Shown here in pieces: positions 38,212 through 48,036 of a stretch of 64,000 nt of DNA; position 1 is the first letter of the stretch, and each line of letters begins with the position of its first letter. The position numbers were made by a program, and so were the translations under genes. The DNA is from Rhynchopus euleeides. Its lineage: Eukaryota; Euglenozoa; Diplonemea; Diplonemida; Diplonemidae. Below the pieces are notes generated by a model. The model searched no databases. It saw only the letters and a list, made by a program, of their open reading frames with translations, and was not told the DNA's origin. The DNA lies in the NCBI GenBank assembly GCA_963210315.1, contig OY723260.1, forward strand, positions 992,001-1,056,000. Reading direction: 5' to 3'.

Positions 38212-39289
38212 ATGGAGGACTCCGTCGCAAAGCCGCATGCTTCAGATCAGGAGCTTGTCATGCTGAAGGTGTGCCGTCAGTCACCCAGAGGGTGAAGGCA
38301 AGCTGGGTCAACTTGGGGAAGCTTTCTGTGTCTTTCGGAAACGCATTCGTTTGTCGTCACGGTTTTTTTTGTGCGCGCTCAACAAAAAGTAGTCCGGAAC
38401 TGTTCTCCCACAGTTGCTGGACAGGGTGTCTACCATAAAGCGAAATGAGTACAATTTTGCTGCCGCTTTATGATCCAGCGGGAGGGTGGGCCCAGACTGT
38501 TTGTCCACAAATGACCCTGCACGAACCCCAGCTGTATGTCAGCAACCGGGCCAGGCAGTGATACCAACGCTTCTTGGGGGAGGCCCTGCAGTTGCACGAC
38601 AAAGGTGAATGTTATTCAAACCCCACAACAACACAGCACCGCCTCGCGACCGCGGATGACCTGGGTGCGAGTTGCACAATCTGCCTGGATACATACGACG
38701 AAGGGGTCGATGTTGCAGCCTTCCCGAAGTGCGATCACCTCTTCCACAGCAGCTGCGTGACAGACTATCTGAAGGTGTGCCTCGGGATGTCAGGGAGACG
38801 AGGTCACTCGGCGCGACCTACAATCAGCAAGCTTCACGTGTTGTGCGTCTGCAGAGAGGTCGCAGCAGAGCCCGCTCTGATCTGGGAACTACCAGCATTT
38901 ATTGATTGAAGGACTCTGTGCGTCTTACTTTGACTTTTCTACCTCACTGCGGATCCATCTTGAAGCAGAGTTTATACTACTGAGGAACTGGTGGGGGGAA
39001 AGGACTGAGTGCAGCATACCAATCTAGAGGTTCGAAACTACTCCCGAGACGACACAAAACAGTTGGCCCACGTGGTATTCGTTCTGATTATACTGCAGCG
39101 TGTTAGCATAAAGTGAATCAAAGGCCCACACACACCACTATTATGTCCCAACATGCCCCTGCCCTGCACAGACATACAGCCGCAGCTGCCCTCTATGCAA
39201 GGTCAGTCTACGCGATGCGAGCACTGAGTACGATGGGTAGCAGCAGGCAGTCGGGGGGTCCCAAGTTCACGGAAGATAAGCGACCAGCC
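38212..39289 (+). CDS. RING-finger protein (C3H2C3 type), 3' end unresolved
   Basis: Four phase-0 exons are supported: 38212-38268 (19 codons), 38592-38774 (61), 39172-39201 (10) and 39251-39289 (13). Donors are GTGTGC, GTGTGC, GTCAGT and GTGAGT. Exon 2 contains CTICLDTYDEG and PKCDHLFHSSCVTDYLK, and exon 3 supplies the last zinc pair, SCPLCK, so the full C-x2-C ... C-x-H-x2-H-x2-C ... C-x2-C RING is assembled only by splicing. RING proteins of this class are E3 ubiquitin ligases that recruit an E2 enzyme. After FTEDKRPA in exon 4 the message must continue; a frame between about 39720 and 40140 with several CxxC pairs (CLSCGNAVAQTCVTC, ACDACLIRH) is a possible further exon but its splice sites are unclear. 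The start Met is the first in exon 1. Confidence 0.7.
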
Positions 39290-39432
39290 GTGAGTCACCT
39301 CCCAAGATTGCTTACTTTTTGCGCCTTGGGGGGGGGGGGGTGGGTGGTCAGACATCGATATGCAAAGGGACCAGGGGGGTCAGGGTGTATACGAGGGGTG
39401 AGGGTGTGAATATGCTTCACGGGGATATGAGC

Positions 39433-39476
<44 letters not shown>

Positions 39477-42340
39477 GAGAGGGGGGGATGTTGTGTGACG
39501 ACAATCGAGATGTCACGAGATGCCACAAAAGATCTGTGTGTGGGGTGTTTTATCGGGATCGGCTCGACTCGGTTCTCCAGCGAGCCATCCTGACAGCACA
39601 CCCTTTCCACCTTCACGCCTGCCGGCTGACCCGCAACGGAAAAAGGGGTTTGGGAGACAAGCTGCTGCGCTGCGCGCTTGTTGTCGACCCACATCCACCA
39701 CAGGACCCGAGGATACACCCCCCCTCCCCCCACCGGAGTCGAAGCGAGAAGCAGCAGACAATATCTCCCTGTGCCTGTTCATCCGACAGGAGGGGTGGGC
39801 TTGTCATCACGGGCGAGGTTCATCTGCCGTACTCCATGTCTGTCTTGCGGGAACGCCGTCGCACAAACCTGTGTGACATGCAACATCTTCTCCGGCATTT
39901 CCGTTGGTGTCCCCCAATGCCGGGACCCCCCCCCCTCTCTCCCCCAACCCGACATTACCCCAACGAAAGCGGTCCTAGCGTGCGATGCCTGCCTGATCCG
40001 GCATGCACAACCCAACCCCTCCTTCCCGGGTGAGGACCGCACTTTGTGCGCAGTGCCAGGTATCTCTCAGCCGTGCCCGCTCCGCCGGATTTCCATTCGG
40101 CGAGCGGCTTGTCGGCATGACACCCGCGCACTGTCTCCCCTTTCGTCCGGTAGGTGTGGGGGTGTGGGGGGCAGACATTACTACAGTGAGTCTGGGACAG
40201 GACAGGGGTGTGAACGGATTTGGGAGAAGCGTGTGTGTGTGTGCTCTATCGAGCTGGGTGTGGCACACAGTGTTTTTTTTTGGCACAGATACCACCCCTT
40301 CCACCCCTCCCCACCCTACCCCCGCCCCAAAAAAATTGCAAAAAAAATATTCTCGACGCTCTGTTGTTGTCCTTCAGACTACATCCCCCCACACCCCGCT
40401 CCTTTTCAGTCTTTCCCATCCCCCACCCCCACCCCCACCCCCCGCTACGGGACAAAAAGATGGGGGTAACTATTCTAGAGGGTGTCGGGATACTTGCCTT
40501 GCCTTCACTTTCGGCAATCATGTCCTCCCTCCCTTCCTTCCTCCCTCCCCCCACACACGGGTGCACCTGCCGAGACCCCCCCTCCCCCCCTTTCTTTGGC
40601 AGGCACCTCGAGCTGCACCTTCTCAGTAGAGGATATTGAACACACACATTAGGGCCTCCAATATCTGCGTTATTTTTTTTGGAAACGTTTGGCGATTTTC
40701 ACCTGTAACTAGGAGGAAATGCACCGAACAGAAAACGCGCCAGGCTTGCTCCGTATTCCTTGAAAAATAGCCAAAATCCGGAAATGTATTCCTGCTTTTT
40801 TTTAAGGGTTTTTGCCTTGGATTTCGGACCCAGCAGTTCCCTGTGCCAGTCCCACAACCTCACGCAGTGCAATGCCTTGGAAAATTCTGTCACAAGTCAC
40901 TCATGGTCGCTCGTTTCAGCACGACTGCCGCAACCGGAACTGCATGGTGAAGGCCTCCTCGATCGAGACCACCACTGGCAGCCCCAGGTCCGGTAGCTCG
41001 CCATCCTCGGCCAAACAAAATGTCGGCAATGACCGCCCTGTTTTCATTGTGCTGTAAGGCGCGTACGACCGATGCATGCGATGGTTGCCTCAACAGCATG
41101 AGGCGTTGCGCGGCCTGATGACCTCCTATAGGGTCGGCGCCACCTGACAGTTCCCACTGGTTCGACTCGCTAGATGGGGTATCCGGCGTCCACGGCTCAT
41201 CTCTCCTGTGGCCAGTGAGGAAAGCAAAAAATGGGTTTCGGGACCGTTTTTTCTAACGACACCCCTTCTTGACATGCCATAGTGGCATACGCGTAAGGAC
41301 TTGGTGACAAGACAGGCACAAGCCACAGGGGGGTCTGGGGGGCGGAGCCCCCCAGCCGCCGGAGGCCACGGTAGTGAACATCTGGTTCTTGGGTGGAAAG
41401 AACACCGGTTTTTTGGCTGCCGGGAAGAAACAGAAACGGGGCGGGTGTCTGGAGGACTCATCCCCACCCCCCCCCTCGGAAAAAGTTTCCTAAGGAAGAT
41501 CCTTAGAAAAAATCGAGAAATTTCGGAGAGTGTATTCCGTATTCCATGTTAGGAGCAAGCCTGGAAAACGCGCCCCGTATTTTTTTTCCGGCACTGCCGC
41601 GAAAAATCCCCACCGTCAACATTTCTGGGTGGAAGGGGGAGACAGGTCAGGCTCTCACTGAAGGAAAAAGTTAAAACATCCGATACCCCTCCCCCCCCTC
41701 CCCCCCGCCCCGTTTACGAAATCTAGCCTCAATAGGGACACGTGTAGGGTTTTGCGTCTTGCTGCGTTCTCCGTTCTCTCTGGTTGTGTGTCCACAATCG
41801 GGATGAATAGGGTAAGGGAGGGTGGGGTGGGGGTGGGGAGGGTATGGTGACAAGGGCGTCGTGTTGTTCAAATGGGGCCAGCGAAGGTGTGTGTGTGTGT
41901 GTGTATGCGTTCTCGCGATCGACGGATGCCCCACTCGATTCTTCTTCATCTCTTCACGTTTTTCAAACACAGAGTTTTTGTCTCCCCCCCCCCTCTTTTT
42001 GCGAAAATACCCAGAAACGAAAAGCTGAAGGGAGGGGCCGCTCCAAGGTGGTGATTTGCCCCCACCCCACCCACCCCTCTACCCCGGCCTCTTCCCCGTT
42101 GATATGAGTGAACGGGGATTGCTCCGTGCCTTGCTTTATCAGCACTGGTTGGCACGCTCGGTTCTGACCTTAGTGCCAGGCGCATCAACCTGGCAGTGAC
42201 AAATGGGATGTGTGTTGCCGTGTCACTCTGCACCGTGTTTAAAAGCGTTGTTGATAGTGTGTTCAAGATCCATACACACCAACGTCCTTTCCACATCACA
42301 GCTGCACAGTATCTACACAGTTTGCAAGGCTCAGACGGCC
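39290..42340. other. mostly repeats; possible RING-gene 3' exon, otherwise no gene seen
   Basis: This stretch holds a (GA)n tract (39435-39482), a Cys-rich open frame at about 39720-40140 that may belong to the RING gene, poly-T/poly-A rich sequence at 40260-40360, a family-2 repeat on the minus strand at 41222-41380, a CTTAGAAAAAA-type segment near 41500 like the hAT terminus, and a (GT)n run at 41886-41903. Confidence 0.4.
41222..41380 (-). repeat. GC-hairpin repeat (family 2), copy C
   Basis: Reverse-strand copy of the 23196 and 23370 repeats: GTTCACTACCGTGGCCTCCG, GC hairpin, AAGTCCTT, then the TGGCAT ... GGGGTGTCGT ... AACGGTCC segment shared with copy B. Confidence 0.55.
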
Positions 42341-43201
42341 ATGGACGCTTCCCCCCGCACAGCCACCGGCTCCTTACCCGCCCCTGCGGAGATACTGCTG
42401 AAGTTCTCGATCCGGCGTGGCGGGGTGGTCGAAAAGCGGCGTGCCCGTCTCATCAACCCCACGTTCAAAGATGTGCTGGGGTGTGTGCGGCAGTGGGCCT
42501 GCGGTGTGCTGCAGGTGCAGTATGTCGATAGCGACGGGGACCTCGTGACGGTGGATGTGGAGGACGAGTGGGCCGAGTGCGTCTCGCTGTGGGTGCGTAG
42601 TCACACAGGTGGTGGGGTGCCGCCTGCGTTGTCACTGTTTGTGGAGGTCGGCTCGGGGGCTGCAGCAGATGCTTCTGTGAGGCAGAGGGTTCCGCACCAC
42701 CCGCCGCACTGTGCGCCGCACCATGCGCCACACCACGCGCCGCATCACCCGCCACACCACCCGCCGCACTACGCGCCTCACCACCCGCCGCATCACCCGC
42801 CGCACCACGCGCCACACCACCCGCCGCATCACGCGCCGCACCACCCGCCGCATCACCCGCCGCACCACGCGCCGCACCACCCGCCGCATCACCCGCCGCA
42901 TCACGCACCGCACCACCCGCTGCACCATCCGCCACACCACGTGCCGCACCACGCGCCTCACCACCCGCCGCATCACGCGCCGCACCACGCGCCACACCAC
43001 CCGCCGCATCACGCACCGCACCACCCGCCGCACCATCCGCCACACCACGTGCCGCACCACGCGCCTCACCACCCGCCACACCACGTGCCGCACCATCCAC
43101 CACACCATGTGTCCTGCGCCTGGGGCGCAGAGCCCACACACAGCACGTGGGGTTCCTGCCCGTCACCGCATGACGCTTCGAGTGACCAGGACGACATGTG
43201 A
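42341..43201 (+). CDS. PB1-domain protein with His/Pro-rich minisatellite tail
   Basis: The single exon encodes 286 residues. Residues about 18-95 form a PB1 domain: an N-terminal strand with basic residues (LLKFSIRRGGVVEKRR), a helix (FKDVLGCVRQWA), then the acidic OPCA-type block QYVDSDGDLVTVDVEDEW followed by AECVSLWV. Both the basic and the acidic clusters are present, so it could pair head-to-tail with other PB1 proteins. From about residue 117 to 256 the protein is an uninterrupted run of PHH-containing tetrapeptides (APHH, PPHH, VPHH). A short unique tail (SCAWGAEPTHSTWGSCPSPH) ends it. PB1 domains mediate signalling-scaffold assembly; the His-rich tail could bind metal ions, which is inference. 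Because the repeat has few stops in any frame, the tail could also vary in length between strains. Confidence 0.75.
   Translation: MDASPRTATGSLPAPAEILLKFSIRRGGVVEKRRARLINPTFKDVLGCVRQWACGVLQVQYVDSDGDLVTVDVEDEWAECVSLWVRSHTGGGVPPALSLFVEVGSGAAADASVRQRVPHHPPHCAPHHAPHHAPHHPPHHPPHYAPHHPPHHPPHHAPHHPPHHAPHHPPHHPPHHAPHHPPHHPPHHAPHHPLHHPPHHVPHHAPHHPPHHAPHHAPHHPPHHAPHHPPHHPPHHVPHHAPHHPPHHVPHHPPHHVSCAWGAEPTHSTWGSCPSPHDASSDQDDM
42689..43107 (+). repeat. in-frame 12-bp minisatellite (about 35 units)
   Basis: Tandem 12-bp units of the form CCGCAYCACSCG encode (A/P/V)PHH. Longer-order periodicity is visible: blocks with CACGTGCCG recur near 42940 and 43050, which points to unequal exchange of multi-unit blocks. 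Confidence 0.9.
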
Positions 43202-43494
43202 CCACTTGATCTCTTGACCTTCTTCCTTCGGAACAAAGACCCCCAACTGTGCGAGGGCACTGGCCTCCTCACACGACAGAACGGTTCTGCACCTCCGCCT
43301 TGCTTGCCCGCTCTTACCGACCTCCTGGTCCCTAGCCCACATTGGACTGCCCCGAAGCAGGCACTCCCGTTAAGCCCCTTGACTCCGACGCACTTTGTCT
43401 TGTCGGTGATTGCGGGATCTCTTGCCCCTTCCCGCAGAAAATTTGCACTGCGCGATACACACACCCCGGCAGCAACAAAGTAAGACACAAAGCT

Positions 43495-44401
43495 CACGGT
43501 GGGATCTTGTAAATTATACATGTATAACTACAAGTATAATACATGTATTATACATGTATAATACTTGCATGTCAACTATTATGCATGTATAATACATGTA
43601 TATGCCTGAAATATACATGTAAAATACATGTATATCAAGTAAAAATACATGTATAATACTTGCATGTCAACTATTATACATGTATTTTTACTTGATATAC
43701 CGTATACGTAAATATTATGGAACGTAAATATTATGGAACGGGCCCATTTTTGGCCGGTCCGTTCCATAATATTTACGTTCCATAATATTTACAGGGCCAG
43801 TTGGGGACTCGGTGGTGAGGACGGCTTGCGTCAGGAATCGCGCGAAAAGTGCACGAGTAGGTCCCGTCAGGGACTCTGTATGCCGTCCGATCACCTGGTC
43901 CAAGTCCCCGAGTCGCAGAAAGCCCTGTAAATATTATGGAACGAAAAAAATCTGGAACGCCAACCCACCAGCGTTCCAAAATATTTACGTTCCATAATAT
44001 TTACGTTCCATAATATTTACGTTCCAAAATATTTACGTATACGGTACATGTATTTTACATGTATATTTCAGGCATTTACATGTATTTTACATGTATAATA
44101 CTTGTCATGCAAGTATTATACATGTATTTTACTTGTCATGCAAGTATTTTACATGTATAATACTTGCATGACAAGTATTATACATGTAAAATACATGTAT
44201 ATCAAGTAAAAATACAAGTATAATAGTTGACATGCAAGTATTATACTTGTATTTTTACTTGATATACATGTATTTTACATGTATATTTCAGGCATATACA
44301 TGTATTATACATGTATAATAGTTGACATGCAAGTATTATACATGTATAATACATGTATATACTTGTAGTTATACATGTAAAATTTACAAGATCCCACCGT
44401 G
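43495..44401. mobile_element. 0.9-kb AT-rich giant palindrome, element 1
   Basis: The ends are CACGGTGGGATCTTGTAAAT and its reverse complement. The arms are built of overlapping palindromic words (TACATGTA, TTGCATGCAA-like, TACTTGATATAC) and the two halves are inverted copies of each other. The flanking dinucleotide is CT on both sides. There is no coding capacity. It shares its termini with the 3.35-kb element at 44490-47839, only about 90 bp away, and it hosts a nested insertion at 43700-44044. Confidence 0.8.
43700..44044. mobile_element. nested TA-flanked palindromic element
   Basis: The termini are CCGTATACGTAAAT and its reverse complement, flanked by TA (43698-43699 and 44045-44046). 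Subterminal repeats are AAATATTATGGAACG units. A core at about 43792-43928 has its own inverted ends (CAGGGC ... GCCCTG) and an inner GGGACTCGG ... CCGAGTC pair. Removing it with one TA restores TTGATATACATGTATTTTAC, the exact sequence found in the other arm at about 44260-44280. Confidence 0.75.
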
Positions 44402-44489
44402 CTGCGGTGAAGCCCCCCCCCCCCCTCCACACATCATGCACCTCTCTTTGCCTGCACCTTCGCCGAACCCCCCCCCCCATTGCCCTATA

Positions 44490-47400
44490 CACGGTGGGAT
44501 CTTGTAAATTTTACATGTAAAAATACCGATTTTTACATGTATTATACATGTATAATACTTGCATGTCAACTATTATACATGTATAATACATGTAAATGCC
44601 TGAAATATACATGTAAAATACATGTATATCAAGCAAAAATACATGTATAATAGTTGCATGTCAACTATTATACATGTATTTTTACTTGATATACATGTAT
44701 TTTACATGTATATTTCATGCATTTACATGTATTTTACATGTATAATACTTGTCATGCAAGTATTATACATGTAAAATACTTGCACGACAAGTAAAATACA
44801 TGTATAGGGGGTATGGAAATTTAGTCATTCTTAGTCACTTTTAGGCGATTTACGCGCGGTTTTTCGGCTGGGGAAAAGAGAGTAAGATTTTCGAAAAAAA
44901 TCGATTTTTTCGCAAAAAATCGCATTGTGTCGTAGTCGCGCGTAGTCACCCGTAGTCGCCAGGTCGAGGTTCCCAGATTCCATACCCCCCCGGGGTACTG
45001 AATTACCGATTTTTCGACATGTCGAAAAAAAAAATTTGGCCGAAAAAAATTTTTTTTTTTCGGCCGACTAACAGGCTGTATCCTGACACCAAAATCTGGT
45101 TTTTCCGGTGGCGAAAAAATTTTCTCGACCCTCGATTTTGCCAGAATTTTTTTTTACCCCTCAATTTTTTTCGGCGTCCTTCGGGCGCCGAAACCTCAAC
45201 CCGCTCGGTCAGTCATGCCCTGCCCCGCCCTTCTGGAACCTCCGCCCGTACTTGCCGTTGCCAAACTGCCCGAACGAGGTCTTCCTCTGCATTATTTTGT
45301 CCGTCTGGATGACCTGAATGTCATCAAATGAAGCCCGCAGCGGAAACTGAGAGGCCGGACTCCAAATATCCTCGCATACTTGAGGACATCATCGAGCAAG
45401 TCTTGCGGGGAAGTGTAAACCATAAACAACCAAAGTGTACGTGACTGTTAGCAACTTCTTGACGGAACTGGCAAAGCATAGTCTTCAACGTCGTCCACTG
45501 CGCAACCAGAGCGTCCTCCTGTGCCTGCCTTTGACACAGTCGTGAACTCCAAAAGAGGACACAAATTTCGCTGTCGATGTATCGACCAGCTTGGCCTGCT
45601 GTGCGTTCGGGGCTTTGAGAAATAGTTGAAAAGAAATCTGACCTCCAGGGAAACTCGGACCTTTTTTCCCCCCAGCCAAAAATCCCGTGGCGAAAATATT
45701 TTTTTTCGCCAAGCTGATTTCCAGAAATATTTTTTTTTGGGAGAAAAAAATTTTTTTCGCCACGGGGGATATCCACTGCCGACTAAACCGAAAATCGGGC
45801 CCTCTGGGGTGCCACACCGATATTTTTCGGATTTTTTTCGGATTTTTTTTCGATTTTTTTTGGTTGGGGTGGCCACCAGTCCAGGCTGCTGCCCCAGGGT
45901 GGCCGGATTTTCGACATGTCGAAAAAAAAATTTTTTTGGCCGAAAAAATAATTTTCCGGGGGGCTTCGCCCCCCGGACCCCCCATGTGGGGGGCTCCGCC
46001 CCCCACGCCCCCCGCCCCCCCCCCCCCCCACCTCCCACCTCCCTCCCGGCCGGGGGCCGGTACGGTCGGTCGTCGGCTGCGGCCAAAGGGCGTGCGGTAG
46101 CCGACGCCCTTTTGTGCTCGCCTCCTCCCTCCCACACCTCTTTGTCCTCTTTCATGACGCGTCACCCTGCCTCCACGCTCTGACTTCTGTGACCCGCATG
46201 CCGCGTTGAGAGCAAGTCTTCCGTGTGCTGTCACCGAGACCAGGCCACTATCTGCTCTCAGGTTGGTAGCAATGGCCTTTTACCTGATGTCAAGCCCACG
46301 TGACAAAGACTCGTGCAGCTGAGGTCCTGGCTGGTCTGTCCTGTTGTCTGGGATCCTGTTCCCCCCCGCACCCCCCCTTCCCACACATGTCTGGTGCGTC
46401 GGTCGCGGGTTTGTGGCGCATCGGTCCTTTGGCCTGCCGGGCCTCCCCCCCCGCACCCCCCCTCCACACGCGAACCGGTCCCCCTTTTTCAATTGCGACC
46501 CGGCTCCCGTGTTGTGTCGCGGCCCTCCCCGCCTCGCCTCCGACAGACTCTCCCCACAGTTGACGACGTGGGCAAACGGCGCCGACATCCTCTCATCACT
46601 TACCGTATTCTCATCAGGACGGTCGGTTTCCCTGACGCCACGACCACCAATGTGCTCCGATGCTTTTTGAAGGAGGTAGTTCATCCCCGACTCAGGCGTT
46701 TGCGGGAATGAGCTCGCCCACTTCTCCTGGAGGAGTACGCACCACCCGGTCGTGGCGCACCCGCACCCGCTGCACACCGCACATGACGAGTTGCGGTAGC
46801 AGCCGTACCCCACACAGGTTCGAGTGGTTTGCCATGGTCCTGCTCACGACGACCTGCAGGTCACCCGTTCCTGTCGTGCACGGGCAGGCAGTGCCAGGAG
46901 GTGGTGGCCTCGTCAATCTGGCAGGGTTTGAGTTTACCGGGGCGAGGCACTCCACTCTGGGTCTGCTGTTTGTGATGTAACAAGCAGGTCTGGCGGGGTG
47001 TTCAGGGTTCGGAGTGGCCCTCCTCGTTGGCATCCGTGCAGCAGCGCTATCGCGTCCCGGAATGCCCCGTGTCACACCGGTGGGAACAGGGGCCAGCACC
47101 GCCATCTCGAGGAGGACCCGGGCCGTTCTTTGGATTCTTCACAGTCGCAGCCTCCGGCTTGTCGTTGTCCGTCAGCGTAGCGCCCACCCAGCCTGCAGAG
47201 ATCTTGCACCGTCTTCAACAGCAACTTTTGACCCGACAATTTTTGGGGCATTTTTTCACCAAAAAAAAATCACTCTGCGCGCCAAGTCGAAGACTTGTTT
47301 GGGGACTTTTGGTGTCCCCAATTTTTCAATTTTCGAAAAATAAGCTCACTTTGCTAAACTGGACCCAACTCCCCACACTCTTTTTTAAGCGAAAAACAGC

Positions 47401-47839
47401 AAATTTTGGCCGATTTTTTCTCATTTTTTCTCATTTTTTTTCACCGACTTTTCCATACCCCCATAATACTTGCATGACAAGTAAAATACTTGCATGCAAG
47501 TAAAATACATGTATTTTACTTGCATGCAAGTATTTTACTTGTCATGCAAGTATTTTACATGTATAATACTTGCATGACAAGTATTATACATGTAAAATAC
47601 ATGTAAATGCATGAAATATACATGTAAAATACATGTATATCAAGTAAAAATACATGTATAATAGTTGACATGCAACTATTATACATGTATTTTTACTTGA
47701 TATACATGTATTTTACATGTATATTTCAGGCATATACATGTATTATACATGTATAATAGTTGACATGCAAGTATTATACATGTATAATACATGTAAAAAT
47801 CAGTATTTTTACATGTAAAATTTACAAGATCCCACCGTG
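44490..47839. mobile_element. 3.35-kb element with about 330-bp AT-rich inverted repeats, TA-flanked
   Basis: The left arm (44490 to about 44830) and right arm (about 47455-47839) are near-perfect inverted copies starting CACGGTGGGATCTTGTAAAT, with TA on each outer side. The inverted similarity ends at GGGGGTATGGAAA. The right arm has an extra block of TTGCATGCAAG units near 47480-47540. The 2.6-kb interior is not AT-rich palindrome but contains poly-T/CGAAAAA tracts, a TCGACATGTCGAAAAAAAAA segment repeated at about 45014 and 45911, a GC hairpin, and broken minus-strand frames. One of these (45324-45650; VAQWTTLKTMLCQF, SGLSVSAAGF) faintly resembles a hAT C-terminus. Confidence 0.7.
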
Positions 47840-47864
47840 TAGCTCTCTCTACCCCCCGCTTCCA

Positions 47865-47946
47865 TCTGCCTTGTACAACATATCTGGTGTAGTGACTACA
47901 AAAAGGACTAGAACATTGCGAGAAGGTGCTGGGAGATTTACTTTTC
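47865..47946 (+). repeat. dispersed 80-bp repeat (family 3), copy upstream of VPS53
   Basis: Nearly identical to 26468-26546 (one insertion, CTAGAACATTG for CTAACATTG). It lies just outside the 3.35-kb element and about 90 bp upstream of the VPS53 start codon. Confidence 0.65.
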
Positions 47947-48036
47947 CCGCTTCACCCACCTACACGCCATTCTCGCTAGGGCTTGAGGTGTTGCGGTTCC
48001 TCGTTTGTTACTGAGGTACCCTCTCGTCCCCCACAC

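Noticed and set aside
40003..40629. Second Cys-containing frame downstream of the RING gene
   Set aside because: It overlaps another CxxC-bearing frame in a different phase; without transcript data neither can be chosen, so it is only mentioned as a possible exon region.
39020..41180. tRNA-like B-box words (GGTTCGAAAC, GGTTCGACTC)
   Set aside because: Neither has a matching A-box or can be folded into a cloverleaf with an acceptor stem in the surrounding sequence.
42689..43107. CRISPR-like direct repeats
   Set aside because: The units are contiguous 12-mers with no spacers and lie in frame in a eukaryotic gene.
42632..43141. Arg/Val-rich frames opposite and within the His/Pro minisatellite
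   Set aside because: The 12-bp unit has few stops in any frame, so these frames are expected by-products of the repeat.
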